Counted from the stretch's first letter, positions 27,051-36,679 are shown. The stretch is DNA of 56,449 bases from VFZS01 sp964353255 (GCA_964353255.1 CAYGVJ010000013.1:1-56449), one strand, 5' to 3'. Notes: generated by a model from the sequence alone, not told the origin. Numbers and translations are program-made.

Positions 27051-29669
27051 ATGAGCGCCCACGAAACGTTCAACTTTCAGACCCTGGACGAGCTGCGCGG
27101 CCGGATCGCAGAGCTAGGCCTGGACCTGCCGGTATCGGAGGACATCGCGCCGCTCGTGGCCCCCTGCGAGGTGGCCGGGTTCCGGCTGCCCAACCGCCTG
27201 ACTGTCCAGCCCATGGAGGGGTGCGACGGCACTGCTGACGGCTCCCCCGATGAGCTGACTTTCCGCCGCTATCGCCGCTTCGCCGCCGGCGGGGCGGGCC
27301 TGCTGTGGTGCGAAGCCACGGCGGTGGCGGAAGAGGCGCGCGCCAATCCCCGGCAAATCTGGATCCACGAGCAGACCCTGCCGGAGTTCGCGCGGCTGGT
27401 CGAGGAGACGCTTCGGGTGGCCCGCGAGACCTGCGGCCCCGGGCACCGGCCCCTGCTCGTGTTGCAGTTAACGCACTCGGGCCGCTACAGCAAGCCGCGG
27501 CGCAATCCCGTGCCGATCATCGCTCACCACTCGAAGTTCCTCGACCCGGTGACGAACATCCCTCCGGACTACCCGCTGATCAGCGACGCGGAACTGGAGC
27601 GGCTGGAGGACCGCTACGTCGAGGCCGCGCGCTGCGCCCAACGGGCCGGGTTCGATGCCGTGGATGTCAAGGCCTGCCATCGCTACCTGATCTCGGAGCT
27701 GCATGCTTCCTTCACCCGCGAGAACAGCCGCTACGGCGGGTCCTTCGAGAACCGCACCCGCTTCTTCCGCAACATAGTGGGCAAGATCCGCGACCGGGTC
27801 CCTGGGCTGATCGTCACTTCGCGGATGAACGTCTACGACGCCATGGCCTACCCCTACGGCTTCGGGGTGGACCGCGACGACCCCGCCAAGGCGGACCTGA
27901 GTGAGCCGATCGAGCTGGTGCGGTTCCTGGTCTCCATGGGCGCTCCGTTGGTGAACATCACGATTGGCAATCCGTACTTCAACCCGCACGTGAATCGTCC
28001 CTTCGATCTGCCCGTGGCGGGAGGGCCGATGCCGCCGGAGTCGCCGCTGGCCGGAGTGGAGCGTTTCGTGTCCATTGTGCGGCGCATCCAGCAGGAGTTC
28101 CCGCGGCTGGCAGTGATCGGCGGCGGGTACTCCTGGCTGCGCCAGTTTTTCGCGCACGTGGCCGCGGCGGCGGTGCGGGAAGGCTGGACCTCGCTGGTAG
28201 GCGTGGGACGCCTGGCGTTCGCCTACCCCGATTTCGCCCGCGACCTCGTCGAGAAGGGGCAACTCGACCCGCTCCGCGTCTGCGTGGCCTGCTCGGCCTG
28301 CACGCAGATTATGCGCGACGCCGGGCGCGCCGGCTGCGTGCCGCGCGACGCAGCCATCTACGAACCCATCTACAAGGCCGGGCGGGCCGAGGCCCTGGAC
28401 ACCATCCTGGAGATGGCCAAGACCTGCCGCCAGTGCAACGATCCGACCTGCGTGGGCGGCTGCCCGGCTCGGGTCAACATCCCGAAGTTCGTGGCGCACA
28501 TCGCCGCGGGGCGCTTCCGCGCGGCCTATGAGACCCTGCGCGAGGCCAACGTGCTGGCCGCGGTCTGCGGCTACGTCTGCCCCGCCGAGACGCAGTGCGA
28601 AGCCGCCTGCATCAACCAGCACTACACCACGACCGTTCCCATCCGCCATCTGCAACGGTGGGTGAGCCGCAAGGCAGTCGAGGAAGGCTGGGCCGCGGAG
28701 CCGCGTCCGCCGGCTTCGAGCACCAGTAAGCGAGTGGCGGTGCTGGGCGCGGGTCCCGCCGGCGTTTCCGCCGCCGCCACGCTGGCTTCTTACGGCCACG
28801 CCGTCACGCTGTTCGACCAAAGCCCGGCGCCGGGCGGCGTAGCCCGCGCTACCATCCCCGCCCAGCGCCTTCCCGACGTCATCATCCGCCAGGAAATCGA
28901 AGCTGTGCTGGAGGCTAGCGGCACGGTGACACGCCGGAACGGAGTGCGTCTGGATCCGGGATACAACCTGGACGCGCTACTGGCTGAGGGCTTCGATGCC
29001 GTGCTGGTGGCGCTGGGGTTGAGCGAATCGGTTCCGCTGCCCGGAGCCGCCAAGCCCAAGGAGGGAGTCGCGGGCGCGCTCGAGTTCCTCTCCGAGGCCA
29101 GAAGCGGGCGAAAGGCCTCCGGCGCAGTGCTGGTGTTGGGCGGAGGCAACACCGCCATAGATGCGGCGCTGGAGGCCAAGCGGGCCGGCGCCGCCGACGT
29201 TTCGATAGTCTACCGCCGCTCCTTCACCGAGATGCCGGCCTGGCCTGAGGAGCGCGACCAGGCCATCCGGGTAGGAGTCAACTTCTTGATCCTGACGCAG
29301 CCCATTGGGTATGAGACGGACGCCGAGGGCCGCCTCACCGGGCTGAAGGTCCTTCGCACGCGACTGGGATCACCCGGCTCCGACGGGCGGCGCAGGCCCG
29401 AACCGGTGGCCGGTTCTGAGCACATCCTGCCCGCCGACCTCGTGATCGAGGCCATTGGCCAGCAGGCCACCGACGAGCTGAAAGCGGCGCTGCCTGGTGT
29501 GCGCTTCACGCGAGCCGGGCTGGTGTGGACCAGGGAGGGCACGCTCGAGACCTCCCGCGCGGGCGTGTTCGCCGCCGGCGACATCATCAATGGCGGCGCG
29601 ACGGTGGTGCGGGCGGTCGCCGAAGGCGCCCGCGCCGCGCGGGAAATTGATGCGTATCTGGTGAGTTAG
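27051..29669 (+). CDS. OYE/2,4-dienoyl-CoA reductase-like fused to GltD-like oxidoreductase
   Basis: The 872-residue flavoprotein combines an Old Yellow Enzyme barrel (about 1-380), ending in the Fe-S motif CVACSACTQIMRDAGRAGC, with a GltD-like unit. That unit has the Fer4_20 cysteines CRQCNDPTCVGGCP and CGYVCPAETQCEAAC (about 460-525), an FAD motif VLGAGPAGVSAAATLASYG, an NAD(P)H motif VLVLGGGNTAIDAALEAKRAG and the C-terminal FAD loop GVFAAGDIINGGATVV. Electrons from NAD(P)H would pass through FAD and two clusters to FMN. The substrate could be an enoate or a related conjugated compound; it cannot be told from sequence. Confidence 0.9.
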   Translation: MSAHETFNFQTLDELRGRIAELGLDLPVSEDIAPLVAPCEVAGFRLPNRLTVQPMEGCDGTADGSPDELTFRRYRRFAAGGAGLLWCEATAVAEEARANPRQIWIHEQTLPEFARLVEETLRVARETCGPGHRPLLVLQLTHSGRYSKPRRNPVPIIAHHSKFLDPVTNIPPDYPLISDAELERLEDRYVEAARCAQRAGFDAVDVKACHRYLISELHASFTRENSRYGGSFENRTRFFRNIVGKIRDRVPGLIVTSRMNVYDAMAYPYGFGVDRDDPAKADLSEPIELVRFLVSMGAPLVNITIGNPYFNPHVNRPFDLPVAGGPMPPESPLAGVERFVSIVRRIQQEFPRLAVIGGGYSWLRQFFAHVAAAAVREGWTSLVGVGRLAFAYPDFARDLVEKGQLDPLRVCVACSACTQIMRDAGRAGCVPRDAAIYEPIYKAGRAEALDTILEMAKTCRQCNDPTCVGGCPARVNIPKFVAHIAAGRFRAAYETLREANVLAAVCGYVCPAETQCEAACINQHYTTTVPIRHLQRWVSRKAVEEGWAAEPRPPASSTSKRVAVLGAGPAGVSAAATLASYGHAVTLFDQSPAPGGVARATIPAQRLPDVIIRQEIEAVLEASGTVTRRNGVRLDPGYNLDALLAEGFDAVLVALGLSESVPLPGAAKPKEGVAGALEFLSEARSGRKASGAVLVLGGGNTAIDAALEAKRAGAADVSIVYRRSFTEMPAWPEERDQAIRVGVNFLILTQPIGYETDAEGRLTGLKVLRTRLGSPGSDGRRRPEPVAGSEHILPADLVIEAIGQQATDELKAALPGVRFTRAGLVWTREGTLETSRAGVFAAGDIINGGATVVRAVAEGARAAREIDAYLVS

Positions 29670-29738
29670 TGCTTTACGACCTCCGCACGGGCGGCCCGGA
29701 TCGAGATCAAGCAAAGTGGGACCTGCTACAATTTGGAG

Positions 29739-29943
29739 TGCCATGGCGCGTCCTGAAAGACGCCTTCTCCTTACCGGTGCAAGTCCCGTCCGGGTAGGCG
29801 CCGGAGCGCCCGGTAGCAGGCCCCAGCCGAGGGAAGAGATTCCCTGGGCCACGCCAGCAAGATCATCGTTAAGCCGTGTGCGGGAAACCCGCACCTACGG
29901 CTTGAAAGGGGTTACATGGAAACGGGCCAGCGTTAAATGCTGG
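29739..29943 (+). ncRNA. Group II intron-like RNA remnant (no reverse transcriptase)
   Basis: The stretch contains a 33-nt hairpin at 29871-29903 with lower stem AAGCCGT/ACGGCTT and upper stem GTGCGGG/CCCGCAC, which has the layout of group II intron domain V including the AGC triad position. It is followed by a domain VI-like hairpin at 29927-29943. Upstream are sequences typical of domain I (GGTGCAAGTCC near 29777 and CGGTAGCAGG near 29811) and a hairpin at about 29747-29762. No maturase ORF is present and the 5' end is not clear, so this is a decayed or ORF-less intron. The cupin start lies 20 bp after its end. Identification rests on motif similarity. Confidence 0.6.
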
Positions 29944-29963
29944 CGCCGCGCCATAATCTGCCA

Positions 29964-30314
29964 ATGAAATCTTATCAGTGGACTGACATCCAGGAAGAAC
30001 AACTGAACCCACTCGCCGGGCGTAGGGCACTTCACGGGGAAAAGATCACTGTGGCACGCTTTCGCTTCGACAAGGGGAACCAGGTTGCGATGCACCACCA
30101 CGCGAACGATCAGATCACCATCGTTCAATCGGGGGCGGTGCGCATGGTCGTGGCCGGCGAAGAGATGCAACTGAAAGCGGGCGATATGATGCACGTGCCG
30201 CCGGATGTCCCTCACGGCAATGAAGCTCTCGAGGATACCGTCATCATCGAGGTTTTCTCGCCCGTCCGCGAGGACTGGATCCGGGGCGACGACTCCTACC
30301 TCCGCAGGAAGTGA
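29964..30314 (+). CDS. Cupin-domain protein
   Basis: The 116-residue protein carries a single cupin barrel: motif 1 as VAMHHHANDQITIVQSG (metal-binding H, H, and a Q/E position) and motif 2 as LKAGDMMHVPPDVPHGN. It may be a small dioxygenase, isomerase or sensor; the function is unknown. An upstream in-frame ATG at 29938 falls inside the intron-like hairpin, so the Met at 29964 is chosen. Confidence 0.85.
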   Translation: MKSYQWTDIQEEQLNPLAGRRALHGEKITVARFRFDKGNQVAMHHHANDQITIVQSGAVRMVVAGEEMQLKAGDMMHVPPDVPHGNEALEDTVIIEVFSPVREDWIRGDDSYLRRK

Positions 30315-30344
30315 CCCGCCCGCGGTCCGGAACGTCGCTGGCCT

Positions 30345-32603
30345 CTATCTCAGACGGCTCAAGATCTTCTCCCTGAGCCCATTAGGATCGAAGCCGGCGC
30401 GCTGGTAGATCTCGCGCGGCCTTCCGGACCTTGAGAACCTGTCCATCCCGAAAACCCGCGTGGGATAATCCGCTGGCAGCAGGAACGGGTACAAGAAGCC
30501 TGGCCAGCCGTTGTGCAGCGTGACGACGTACTGGCGCTCCTCGTCCGAGAGGACCTCGTTCGCTTTCTTGGGATCGCGTTGCCTCAGCTCGTGGAAGAGC
30601 TGCGGTGAAGTGACCGCGACAATCTTGACGTCGGCCCGCTCCTCGATCTCCGGAAGAACCTCGAGGACGTTGGCCATCACCTGGCCGCCGCAGACGACCA
30701 GCACCAGCTTCCGCTTCCGATTCCCGCGAAACGGCTTGAAGGTGTAGGCGCCCTTAATGGCTTCGATCGCCGGCGGCACCCCGTCGCCGCGCTTCAACAC
30801 CGGCGTGGGCGGCCGCGCCACGGACAGCGCGATCGGTTCGCCCCTCTGCGCCGCATGGAACAGCATCTCGACGGTCTCGTTCGCGTCGAGGGGTTTGTAA
30901 ACCTTGATCCCGGGATAGGCGCTGAACAGCGACATCCAAAATAGCCCGTGATGCGTCGGGCCGTCCTCCCCGGTCTCCGGCCCGTCGTGCGCTGCCAGCA
31001 AGATGAAGAATGCCTTGGCCCGAGGATTGACATCGTTGTTGATCAGCGTCATGCGAACCGCATTCGCCATCATGGGAGCGAACACCCCGTAGCTGGCGAA
31101 CGCGCTCATCGGGCGGAAGCCTCCCGGTAAGGTGTCCTGTGACATCGCGGCGGACATCATCGCCATGTTCTGCTCCGCTATTCCGAAACGAAAGCCCCTT
31201 CCCAGCACGTTGTCCCTGGTGATGACCCCGTAGACGCTCTCGGCCTTCCCAGTGAGAATGGATTTCATCAGATCGCCGCAGCCGACATAGAAGAACGCCG
31301 TGTGCTTCATGGCCCAGGCGAACCAGGCCTCGGTGGCCCTTCGGGTCGGAACCGCGCCGCCTTCCGGGAACACGAGCTCCGCCGGCAGCTCCTCCGGCCG
31401 TCGCAGGCGGGTGTAGTCCGCCATGGGCCGGCCGGCCAACGCGGTTGCCAGCCGCTGCTGCAATTCATGTTCCGGGACGATTCTCCTGGCCGCTGCCTCC
31501 AGGCGCTCGACGAGGTAATCGTGCTCGGAGGCGCCCAGCGCTGAGATCACGGTACGGATGTCGGCAGCCGCATCGCCCTCCTGGCCGGGAATGTCGAAGC
31601 CGAGTTTCCGCATGGCTTCGACGTACTCCGGGTGCGAGAGGGGCGTACCGTGCGAATCCGACGTGCCCTCGAGCTTGCCATAGTATCGGCCCTTGATCGT
31701 GTGGCTAACGACGACTGTGGGTTTCCCCGTGCCGAGACCCTGCTCCGCCAGGCGGTAAGCGTAAGCGAGTTCCAGGATGTTGTGCCCGTCAACCTCGATG
31801 ATGTTCCAGCCCGGAGCGAACCAGTGATTCACGTAAGGGGAGGGCATCGCTTCGGTGATCAGCCCGTCGATACCCATGTTGTTGTAATCCACCACAACCG
31901 TCAGGTTTCCGACGCCGAGGGTCGAGGCGACATTGCGCGCTTCGTACGTCATTCCCTCCTCGGTTTCGGCGTCGCCCGCGATTACGAATGCCCTGGTCGG
32001 CAGGCCGCACGAGCGGTGCAGTACGGCGAAACCCAGCCCGGCGGAGATTCCGTGCCCGGAGGAACCCGTGGAGGTGTCGGCAAGCGCAGAGTAGGATTCC
32101 ACGTGCCCGCTCGGACCGCCGAAGGTCCGGAACGCAGCCAGTTGTTCGGGATAGACCGCCGCCGCCTGGGCCTCCGGATCGAGGTGAGCGCCCTTTCTCC
32201 GCAGCGCTTCGTACACCAGCGACACAAGCGCGTGGAACAAGGGTGTGCAGTGGCCCGCCGACCAGACCACCCGGTCTCTGCCCGGATGTTTCGGCTTCAG
32301 GGCATCGAAACCCAGGACGCCGCTCGCCAGCAGCGTCAGGACTTGCTCCGCCTTGGACGATGAGCCGCCGGGGTGCCCCGACTTGGCGGCATTCACCGCG
32401 GCGAAGGCCAGGCCGCGGACAATGCGGCACAGTTGTGCGATCTTTTCCTCGTCAATCTCCGGCAGCGACGGAAGCGGCACTCCCCTCAGGTTGAGGTACG
32501 CTCCTCCCTCAGCCCGGTATTGAAAACGCTCCGGCTCGCTCAACCTCACCGCTTCGAGTCCATCCTTCTCCAACACGTTGTACTTGGTGATTGCAGAAAA
32601 CAC
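30345..32603 (-). CDS. tkt: Transketolase
   Basis: The 752-residue thiamine-diphosphate enzyme has the N-terminal AAKSGHPGGSSS, GHGISAGLGFAV, the ThDP motif GDAETEEGMTYEARNVAS (GD...N), DGHNILEL and HTIKGRYYGKLEG. The C-terminal half has FRFGIAEQNMAMMSAAM (catalytic E), GEDGPTHHGLFW and a swivelling domain. These agree with transketolase but the sequence is divergent (an extra N-terminal 60 residues, long linker), so it may be a transketolase-like paralogue. GTG start with GGAGAAG upstream. It would interconvert pentose and other sugar phosphates. Confidence 0.87.
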   Translation of the reverse strand: MFSAITKYNVLEKDGLEAVRLSEPERFQYRAEGGAYLNLRGVPLPSLPEIDEEKIAQLCRIVRGLAFAAVNAAKSGHPGGSSSKAEQVLTLLASGVLGFDALKPKHPGRDRVVWSAGHCTPLFHALVSLVYEALRRKGAHLDPEAQAAAVYPEQLAAFRTFGGPSGHVESYSALADTSTGSSGHGISAGLGFAVLHRSCGLPTRAFVIAGDAETEEGMTYEARNVASTLGVGNLTVVVDYNNMGIDGLITEAMPSPYVNHWFAPGWNIIEVDGHNILELAYAYRLAEQGLGTGKPTVVVSHTIKGRYYGKLEGTSDSHGTPLSHPEYVEAMRKLGFDIPGQEGDAAADIRTVISALGASEHDYLVERLEAAARRIVPEHELQQRLATALAGRPMADYTRLRRPEELPAELVFPEGGAVPTRRATEAWFAWAMKHTAFFYVGCGDLMKSILTGKAESVYGVITRDNVLGRGFRFGIAEQNMAMMSAAMSQDTLPGGFRPMSAFASYGVFAPMMANAVRMTLINNDVNPRAKAFFILLAAHDGPETGEDGPTHHGLFWMSLFSAYPGIKVYKPLDANETVEMLFHAAQRGEPIALSVARPPTPVLKRGDGVPPAIEAIKGAYTFKPFRGNRKRKLVLVVCGGQVMANVLEVLPEIEERADVKIVAVTSPQLFHELRQRDPKKANEVLSDEERQYVVTLHNGWPGFLYPFLLPADYPTRVFGMDRFSRSGRPREIYQRAGFDPNGLREKILSRLR

Positions 32604-32665
32604 GGTATCATCTTCTCCGCTATGATTTGGATCCCACCAATCTGGGTATTCTGATCAGGATCTCC

Positions 32666-32693
32666 ATTCTAGCATCCCTCGGTTTTGGGGCAA
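32666..32693 (-). promoter_or_regulatory. Possible promoter of the transketolase gene
   Basis: On the minus strand TTGCCC (32693-32688) and TAGAAT (32671-32666) are separated by 16 bp, about 65 bp before the GTG start. A perfect 8-bp hairpin (32677-32684/32692-32699) overlaps the -35 box and could serve as an operator or be coincidental. Confidence 0.4.
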
Positions 32694-32772
32694 CCGAGGC
32701 CCTGCTTCCTCATTCGCACGCCCCAGGGCAAGCGTGCGCGGCACGCTACAATCGGCGGAGGTGGAGGATCAT

Positions 32773-33042
32773 ATGGCACTGCGGGACGCGCTGTTACCCG
32801 AGTTCGTCACAGATTATGCGCTCCTGCCCGCACCTCGGGCCCGTGTCGCCACCATAGGGGAGTATGACTCGCGATCTCAAGACGCGGAAGACCGGTTCAC
32901 CGGATGGATGAGTCGAGCACGGCCCTCAAGACCACCACGCCGCCACCCTCCAGTCACCCGCCCGCCCCGCCTTCTTTCCACCTGCTTCCAACCGTATCCG
33001 GGCTTCTTCCTCGCGCCGCGCCCCTGGTCCGCGCTAACCTGA
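32773..33042 (+). pseudogene. Possible DinB-like 5' remnant
   Basis: An ORF starting at 32773 with GGAGG about 7 nt upstream and a TACAAT box at 32747-32752 begins MALRDALLPEF, which resembles the start of many DinB-family (YfiT/DinB) proteins. Similarity then ends abruptly and the following 78 codons show only arginine/proline-rich low-complexity translation. It may be a cut-off gene start with its promoter and ribosome-binding site preserved, or chance. The remainder of the 32604-33055 interval holds no other gene that I can support. Confidence 0.3.
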
Positions 33043-33055
33043 GGTGAGCACCGCT

Positions 33056-35434
33056 ATGACCTCTCAGTTCCCGCCCGTGCCCGCCGCACCGGACAGCCGC
33101 CGCGCCCTCCATCCCCTGGCCCTTCAACGGGATGGGAGAAAATTACGAAACGAACCCAAACCCAAGAGCGGACACCATGCCTTTCGGTGCATCCGCGCGG
33201 TGCCCCGTTTCGCGTGTCTTGTCGTCCTGACCGCAGCGGCCCTGCATCTGGCCGCCCAGGAGCCCCCGCTCCGCGGTTACTCGAAGGAGGCCGCCCGCCT
33301 CCAGCGCCAGTGGGAGGCCCGCTTCCGCGCCATCCCGGACGCCAAGAACCTGCGCGCTTACGACGAGCGCTTGTCGGCTCACCCGCATCACGTGGGCTCG
33401 CCTTGGGGCAAACAGAACGCCGAGTGGATGCTGGCGCGTTTCAAGGAGTGGGGCTGGGACGCGCGCATCGAGACCTTCGAGATCCTGTTCCCGACGCCCA
33501 AGGAACGCCTGGTCGAGCTGGTCGAGCCGGCGCGCTTCGTCGCCCGGCTCCAGGAACCGGCCGTAGCGGCAGATCCCACTTCCGGCCAGCAAAGCGAGCA
33601 GCTACCCACTTACAACGCTTACTCGGCCGACGGCGACGTCACCGCGCCGCTGGTCTACGTCAACTACGGCGTCCCGGAGGATTACGAGCAACTCGAGCGC
33701 CTGGGCGTCTCCGTCAAGGGCGCCATAGTGATTGCGCGCTACGGCGCTTCCTGGCGCGGCATCAAGCCCAAGGTAGCGGCTGAGCAGGGCGCTGTGGGCT
33801 GCCTGATCTACTCGGACCCGCGGGACGACGGCTACTCGCAAGGCGACGTTTTCCCGGAGGGGCCTTATCGCCCGCCCGAGGGCGTGCAGCGCGGCAGCGT
33901 GCTGGACATGCCGCTGTACCCCGGCGACCCGCTCACTCCGGGTGTAGGCGCCACCGCGGGCGCCAAACGTCTGCCCTTGGCCGAAGCCAAGACTATCGCA
34001 AAGATACCAGTCCTCCCGATGTCTTACGCCGATGCGCAGCCGCTCCTGCGGGCGCTTAAAGGTCCCGTGGCGCCGGCAGCGTGGCGCGGGAGCCTGCCCA
34101 TCACCTACCACGTTGGGCCTGGGCCGGCCAAGGTTCATCTTCGCGTGAAGTCGAACTGGGACTTGAAGACGGCCCACGACGTCGTGGCTAGATTGCCGGG
34201 CGCCGTGTTCCCCGACGAGTGGATAATACGGGGCAACCATCACGACGCTTGGGTGAACGGGGCCGACGACCCGGCCACAGGTCTGGCCGCGGAGCTCGAG
34301 GAAGCGCGGGCGTTCGGCGAGCTTCGCAAACAGGGCTGGAAGCCCGCACGCACCCTCGTCTACTGCGCCTGGGACGCTGAAGAACCGGCCCTGCTGGGCT
34401 CGACCGAGTGGGTCGAAGCGCACGCCGAGGAACTGCGGCGGCACGCCGTGGCCTACATCAATACCGACTCGACCGGCCGTGGCTTCCTCCGCGTGGAAGG
34501 CTCGCACACGCTCGAGAAGTTCATCAACGCCGTAGCGCGCGACATCGCGGACCCGGATGCGAAAATGACGGTCTGGAAGCGCGCGCAGCTTGCGCGCATT
34601 GCCTCCGCCTCCGCGCCGGACCGCCAGGAGCTCCGCCGCCGGTCTGATCTGAGGATCGGCGCTCCGGGCGCCGGTTCCGACTACACGGCCTTCGTGGCCC
34701 ACCTGGGCATTCCCTCACTCAACCTGGGCTTCGGGGGGCTGGACGGCAGCGGCATCTACCACTCCATCTACGACGATTTCTACTGGTACACCCGCTTCGC
34801 GGACTCCGATTTCCGCTACGTCCGCGCCCTGGCGCAGACGGCGGGAACCGCCGTGATGCGCCTGGCTGGCGCCGAGCTGCTGCCCCTGGATTTCACCGAC
34901 TTCGCCGATACCCTGCGCCGCTACGTCGGTGAGCTGGAGAGACTGCACAAGGATCGGCAGGCGGAAATCGAGGAACGCAATCGCCAGATCCAGGAGGGCG
35001 TCTTCGTGGCCCTGGCCGATTCCCGGAAGAAGTTCGTACCGCCGGCGACCGAGGCCGTGCCGCCACCATTGGAGTTCGCGCCGCTCAAGAACGCCATCGA
35101 GGCGGTGGCGCGGGCGGCCGAGCGATACGAGAAGGCGGTCGAGGCATCCACGCTCACTACCGTCGAATCCGTCAACCGGAAGCTGCTCCAGGCGGAGCGC
35201 ACGCTGACCGACCCGGCGGGGTTGCCGGGCCGGCCTTGGTTCAAGCACCAGATCTACGCCCCCGGGCTTTACACCGGCTACAGCGCCAAGACCATCCCGA
35301 TGGTGCGGGAGGCCATCGAGCTGAAGAAGTGGCCGGAGGCGGAGGCGGGCATCGCCCGCGTGAGCGCTATTCTGACGAGTGAGGCGGCCCTGATCGAGTC
35401 GGCGGCCGCGGAACTGGAGAGCGGGGGGCGGTAG
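33056..35434 (+). CDS. M28-family zinc peptidase (glutamate carboxypeptidase II-like)
   Basis: The protein (792 residues from the ATG at 33056, GAGGTGAG 7 bp upstream) has an N-terminal hydrophobic segment (about residues 48-66, CLVVLTAAALHLAA) that anchors or exports it. A PA domain (TAPLVYVNYG to CLIYSDP) interrupts the M28 peptidase domain. Zinc-site motifs are NHHDAWVNGADDPATG, WDAEEPALLGS, INTDS and GIYHSIYDD, followed by a transferrin-receptor-like dimerisation domain. This is the PSMA/GCPII arrangement. It likely cleaves C-terminal residues of peptides outside the cytoplasm. The next gene, an M20 peptidase, follows 1 bp after its stop. Confidence 0.92.
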   Translation: MTSQFPPVPAAPDSRRALHPLALQRDGRKLRNEPKPKSGHHAFRCIRAVPRFACLVVLTAAALHLAAQEPPLRGYSKEAARLQRQWEARFRAIPDAKNLRAYDERLSAHPHHVGSPWGKQNAEWMLARFKEWGWDARIETFEILFPTPKERLVELVEPARFVARLQEPAVAADPTSGQQSEQLPTYNAYSADGDVTAPLVYVNYGVPEDYEQLERLGVSVKGAIVIARYGASWRGIKPKVAAEQGAVGCLIYSDPRDDGYSQGDVFPEGPYRPPEGVQRGSVLDMPLYPGDPLTPGVGATAGAKRLPLAEAKTIAKIPVLPMSYADAQPLLRALKGPVAPAAWRGSLPITYHVGPGPAKVHLRVKSNWDLKTAHDVVARLPGAVFPDEWIIRGNHHDAWVNGADDPATGLAAELEEARAFGELRKQGWKPARTLVYCAWDAEEPALLGSTEWVEAHAEELRRHAVAYINTDSTGRGFLRVEGSHTLEKFINAVARDIADPDAKMTVWKRAQLARIASASAPDRQELRRRSDLRIGAPGAGSDYTAFVAHLGIPSLNLGFGGLDGSGIYHSIYDDFYWYTRFADSDFRYVRALAQTAGTAVMRLAGAELLPLDFTDFADTLRRYVGELERLHKDRQAEIEERNRQIQEGVFVALADSRKKFVPPATEAVPPPLEFAPLKNAIEAVARAAERYEKAVEASTLTTVESVNRKLLQAERTLTDPAGLPGRPWFKHQIYAPGLYTGYSAKTIPMVREAIELKKWPEAEAGIARVSAILTSEAALIESAAAELESGGR

Positions 35435-35435
35435 C

Positions 35436-36671
35436 TTGCCAGCCAGCGCCGAGCTGCGGGCAGCCATCGACGAACTGGCGCAGGCGCAAGGCGTGCGCGA
35501 GTGCCTGCGGTGGTTCACCCGCGAGAAGCAATGGGTCAACGAGCGGCAGCTTGAGCTGTGCCGAATCCCGGCGCCCACGTTTCTCGAGCAGAGGCGGGCC
35601 GAGTGGATGCTCGAGCAGTTCCGGGCGGCCGGCTGCGTGGCCGAAATCGACGGCCCCGGCAACGTGGTGGCGCAGCTTGAGCCTAGCGGCCCACACAGGC
35701 CGCTGGTGGCGCTGACCGCCCATCTGGACACGGTGCTGGCGCCCCGGCACCCGGAAGACATCAGCGTCGAGGCCGACGGCGCCCTGCGCGGCCCCGGCGT
35801 CTCCGACAACGGCGCGGGACTCGCCGGCCTGCTGGCGGTGGCGCGGGCGATGAGGTCGGCGCCGCCGATCGCCGACGCTCGCTCCGATTTGCTGCTGGTG
35901 GCCAACGTGGGCGAGGAGGGCGAGGGCAACCTGAGCGGCATGCGGCATCTGGTCGGCGAGTCGCGGCTGGGGCCCCGGATCCGGGCGTTCCTGGTGCTGG
36001 AGGGCGCCGGCACGGACCGCGTGGTGCGCCAAGCGCTGGCCAGCCGTCGCTTCGAGGTGTCCTTCACGGGCCCGGGCGGACACAGTTGGAGCGACTCCGG
36101 CGCCGCCAACCCCATCCACGCCCTGGCCCGCGCCGTCACTATGTTCGCGGAACACTGCGCGCGCCTGGCCAACGGGGCCTCGGACGGCGTGCGCTCCTCG
36201 TTCCACTTCGGCGTCATCGAGGGCGGCGCGAGCGTGAACGCCATCCCCAGCCTGGCGCGCGGGAAAGTGGACCTGCGCTCGGAGAGCGACCAGCGGATCG
36301 AAGAGATGCTCGGCTCGCTCACCGCGGCGGTCGAGCGGGCGGCGGAGGTCGAGAATCTGCGCGCCACCGGAAGCAAGCTGGCCGCCCGGATCCGGGAAAT
36401 CGGCTCGCGGCCCGGCGGTAAGCTCGACGAGAACGCGCCGATGCTGCTCCTGCTGCGCGCCGTGGACGCCCACCTGGGCATCCGCGCGCGCCTGGAATGT
36501 TCTTCGACTGACGCCAACATCCCCTTGGCCGCGGGGCTGCCGGCGCTGGCCGTCGGCGCCGGCGGGCGCGGCGGAGGCGCGCACACGCCTGCCGAGTGGT
36601 TCCAGCCGGAAGGCCGCGACCTGGGCCTGAAGCGCGTATTGCTCATGCTGGCGCTCCTGCTGCGGGAATAG
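35436..36671 (+). CDS. M20-family metallopeptidase
   Basis: The 411-residue peptidase has AHLDTV (H and D ligands), GVSDNGAG (bridging D), NVGEEGEGN (catalytic E and ligand E), the bacterial exopeptidase dimerisation insert (VSFTGPGGHSW) and a C-terminal GGAHTPAEWF histidine. It belongs to the peptidase T/tripeptidase-like part of M20. It starts with TTG preceded by GGGGGGCGG and lies 1 bp after the M28 gene, so both would act together in peptide breakdown, M28 outside and M20 in the cytoplasm. Confidence 0.9.
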   Translation: MPASAELRAAIDELAQAQGVRECLRWFTREKQWVNERQLELCRIPAPTFLEQRRAEWMLEQFRAAGCVAEIDGPGNVVAQLEPSGPHRPLVALTAHLDTVLAPRHPEDISVEADGALRGPGVSDNGAGLAGLLAVARAMRSAPPIADARSDLLLVANVGEEGEGNLSGMRHLVGESRLGPRIRAFLVLEGAGTDRVVRQALASRRFEVSFTGPGGHSWSDSGAANPIHALARAVTMFAEHCARLANGASDGVRSSFHFGVIEGGASVNAIPSLARGKVDLRSESDQRIEEMLGSLTAAVERAAEVENLRATGSKLAARIREIGSRPGGKLDENAPMLLLLRAVDAHLGIRARLECSSTDANIPLAAGLPALAVGAGGRGGGAHTPAEWFQPEGRDLGLKRVLLMLALLLRE

Positions 36672-36679
36672 GATCGCAC

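Noticed and set aside
29739..29943. Cobalamin riboswitch (CCGGTGCAAGTCC similarity)
   Set aside because: The remaining conserved boxes are missing, whereas the domain V-like hairpin supports a group II intron remnant better.
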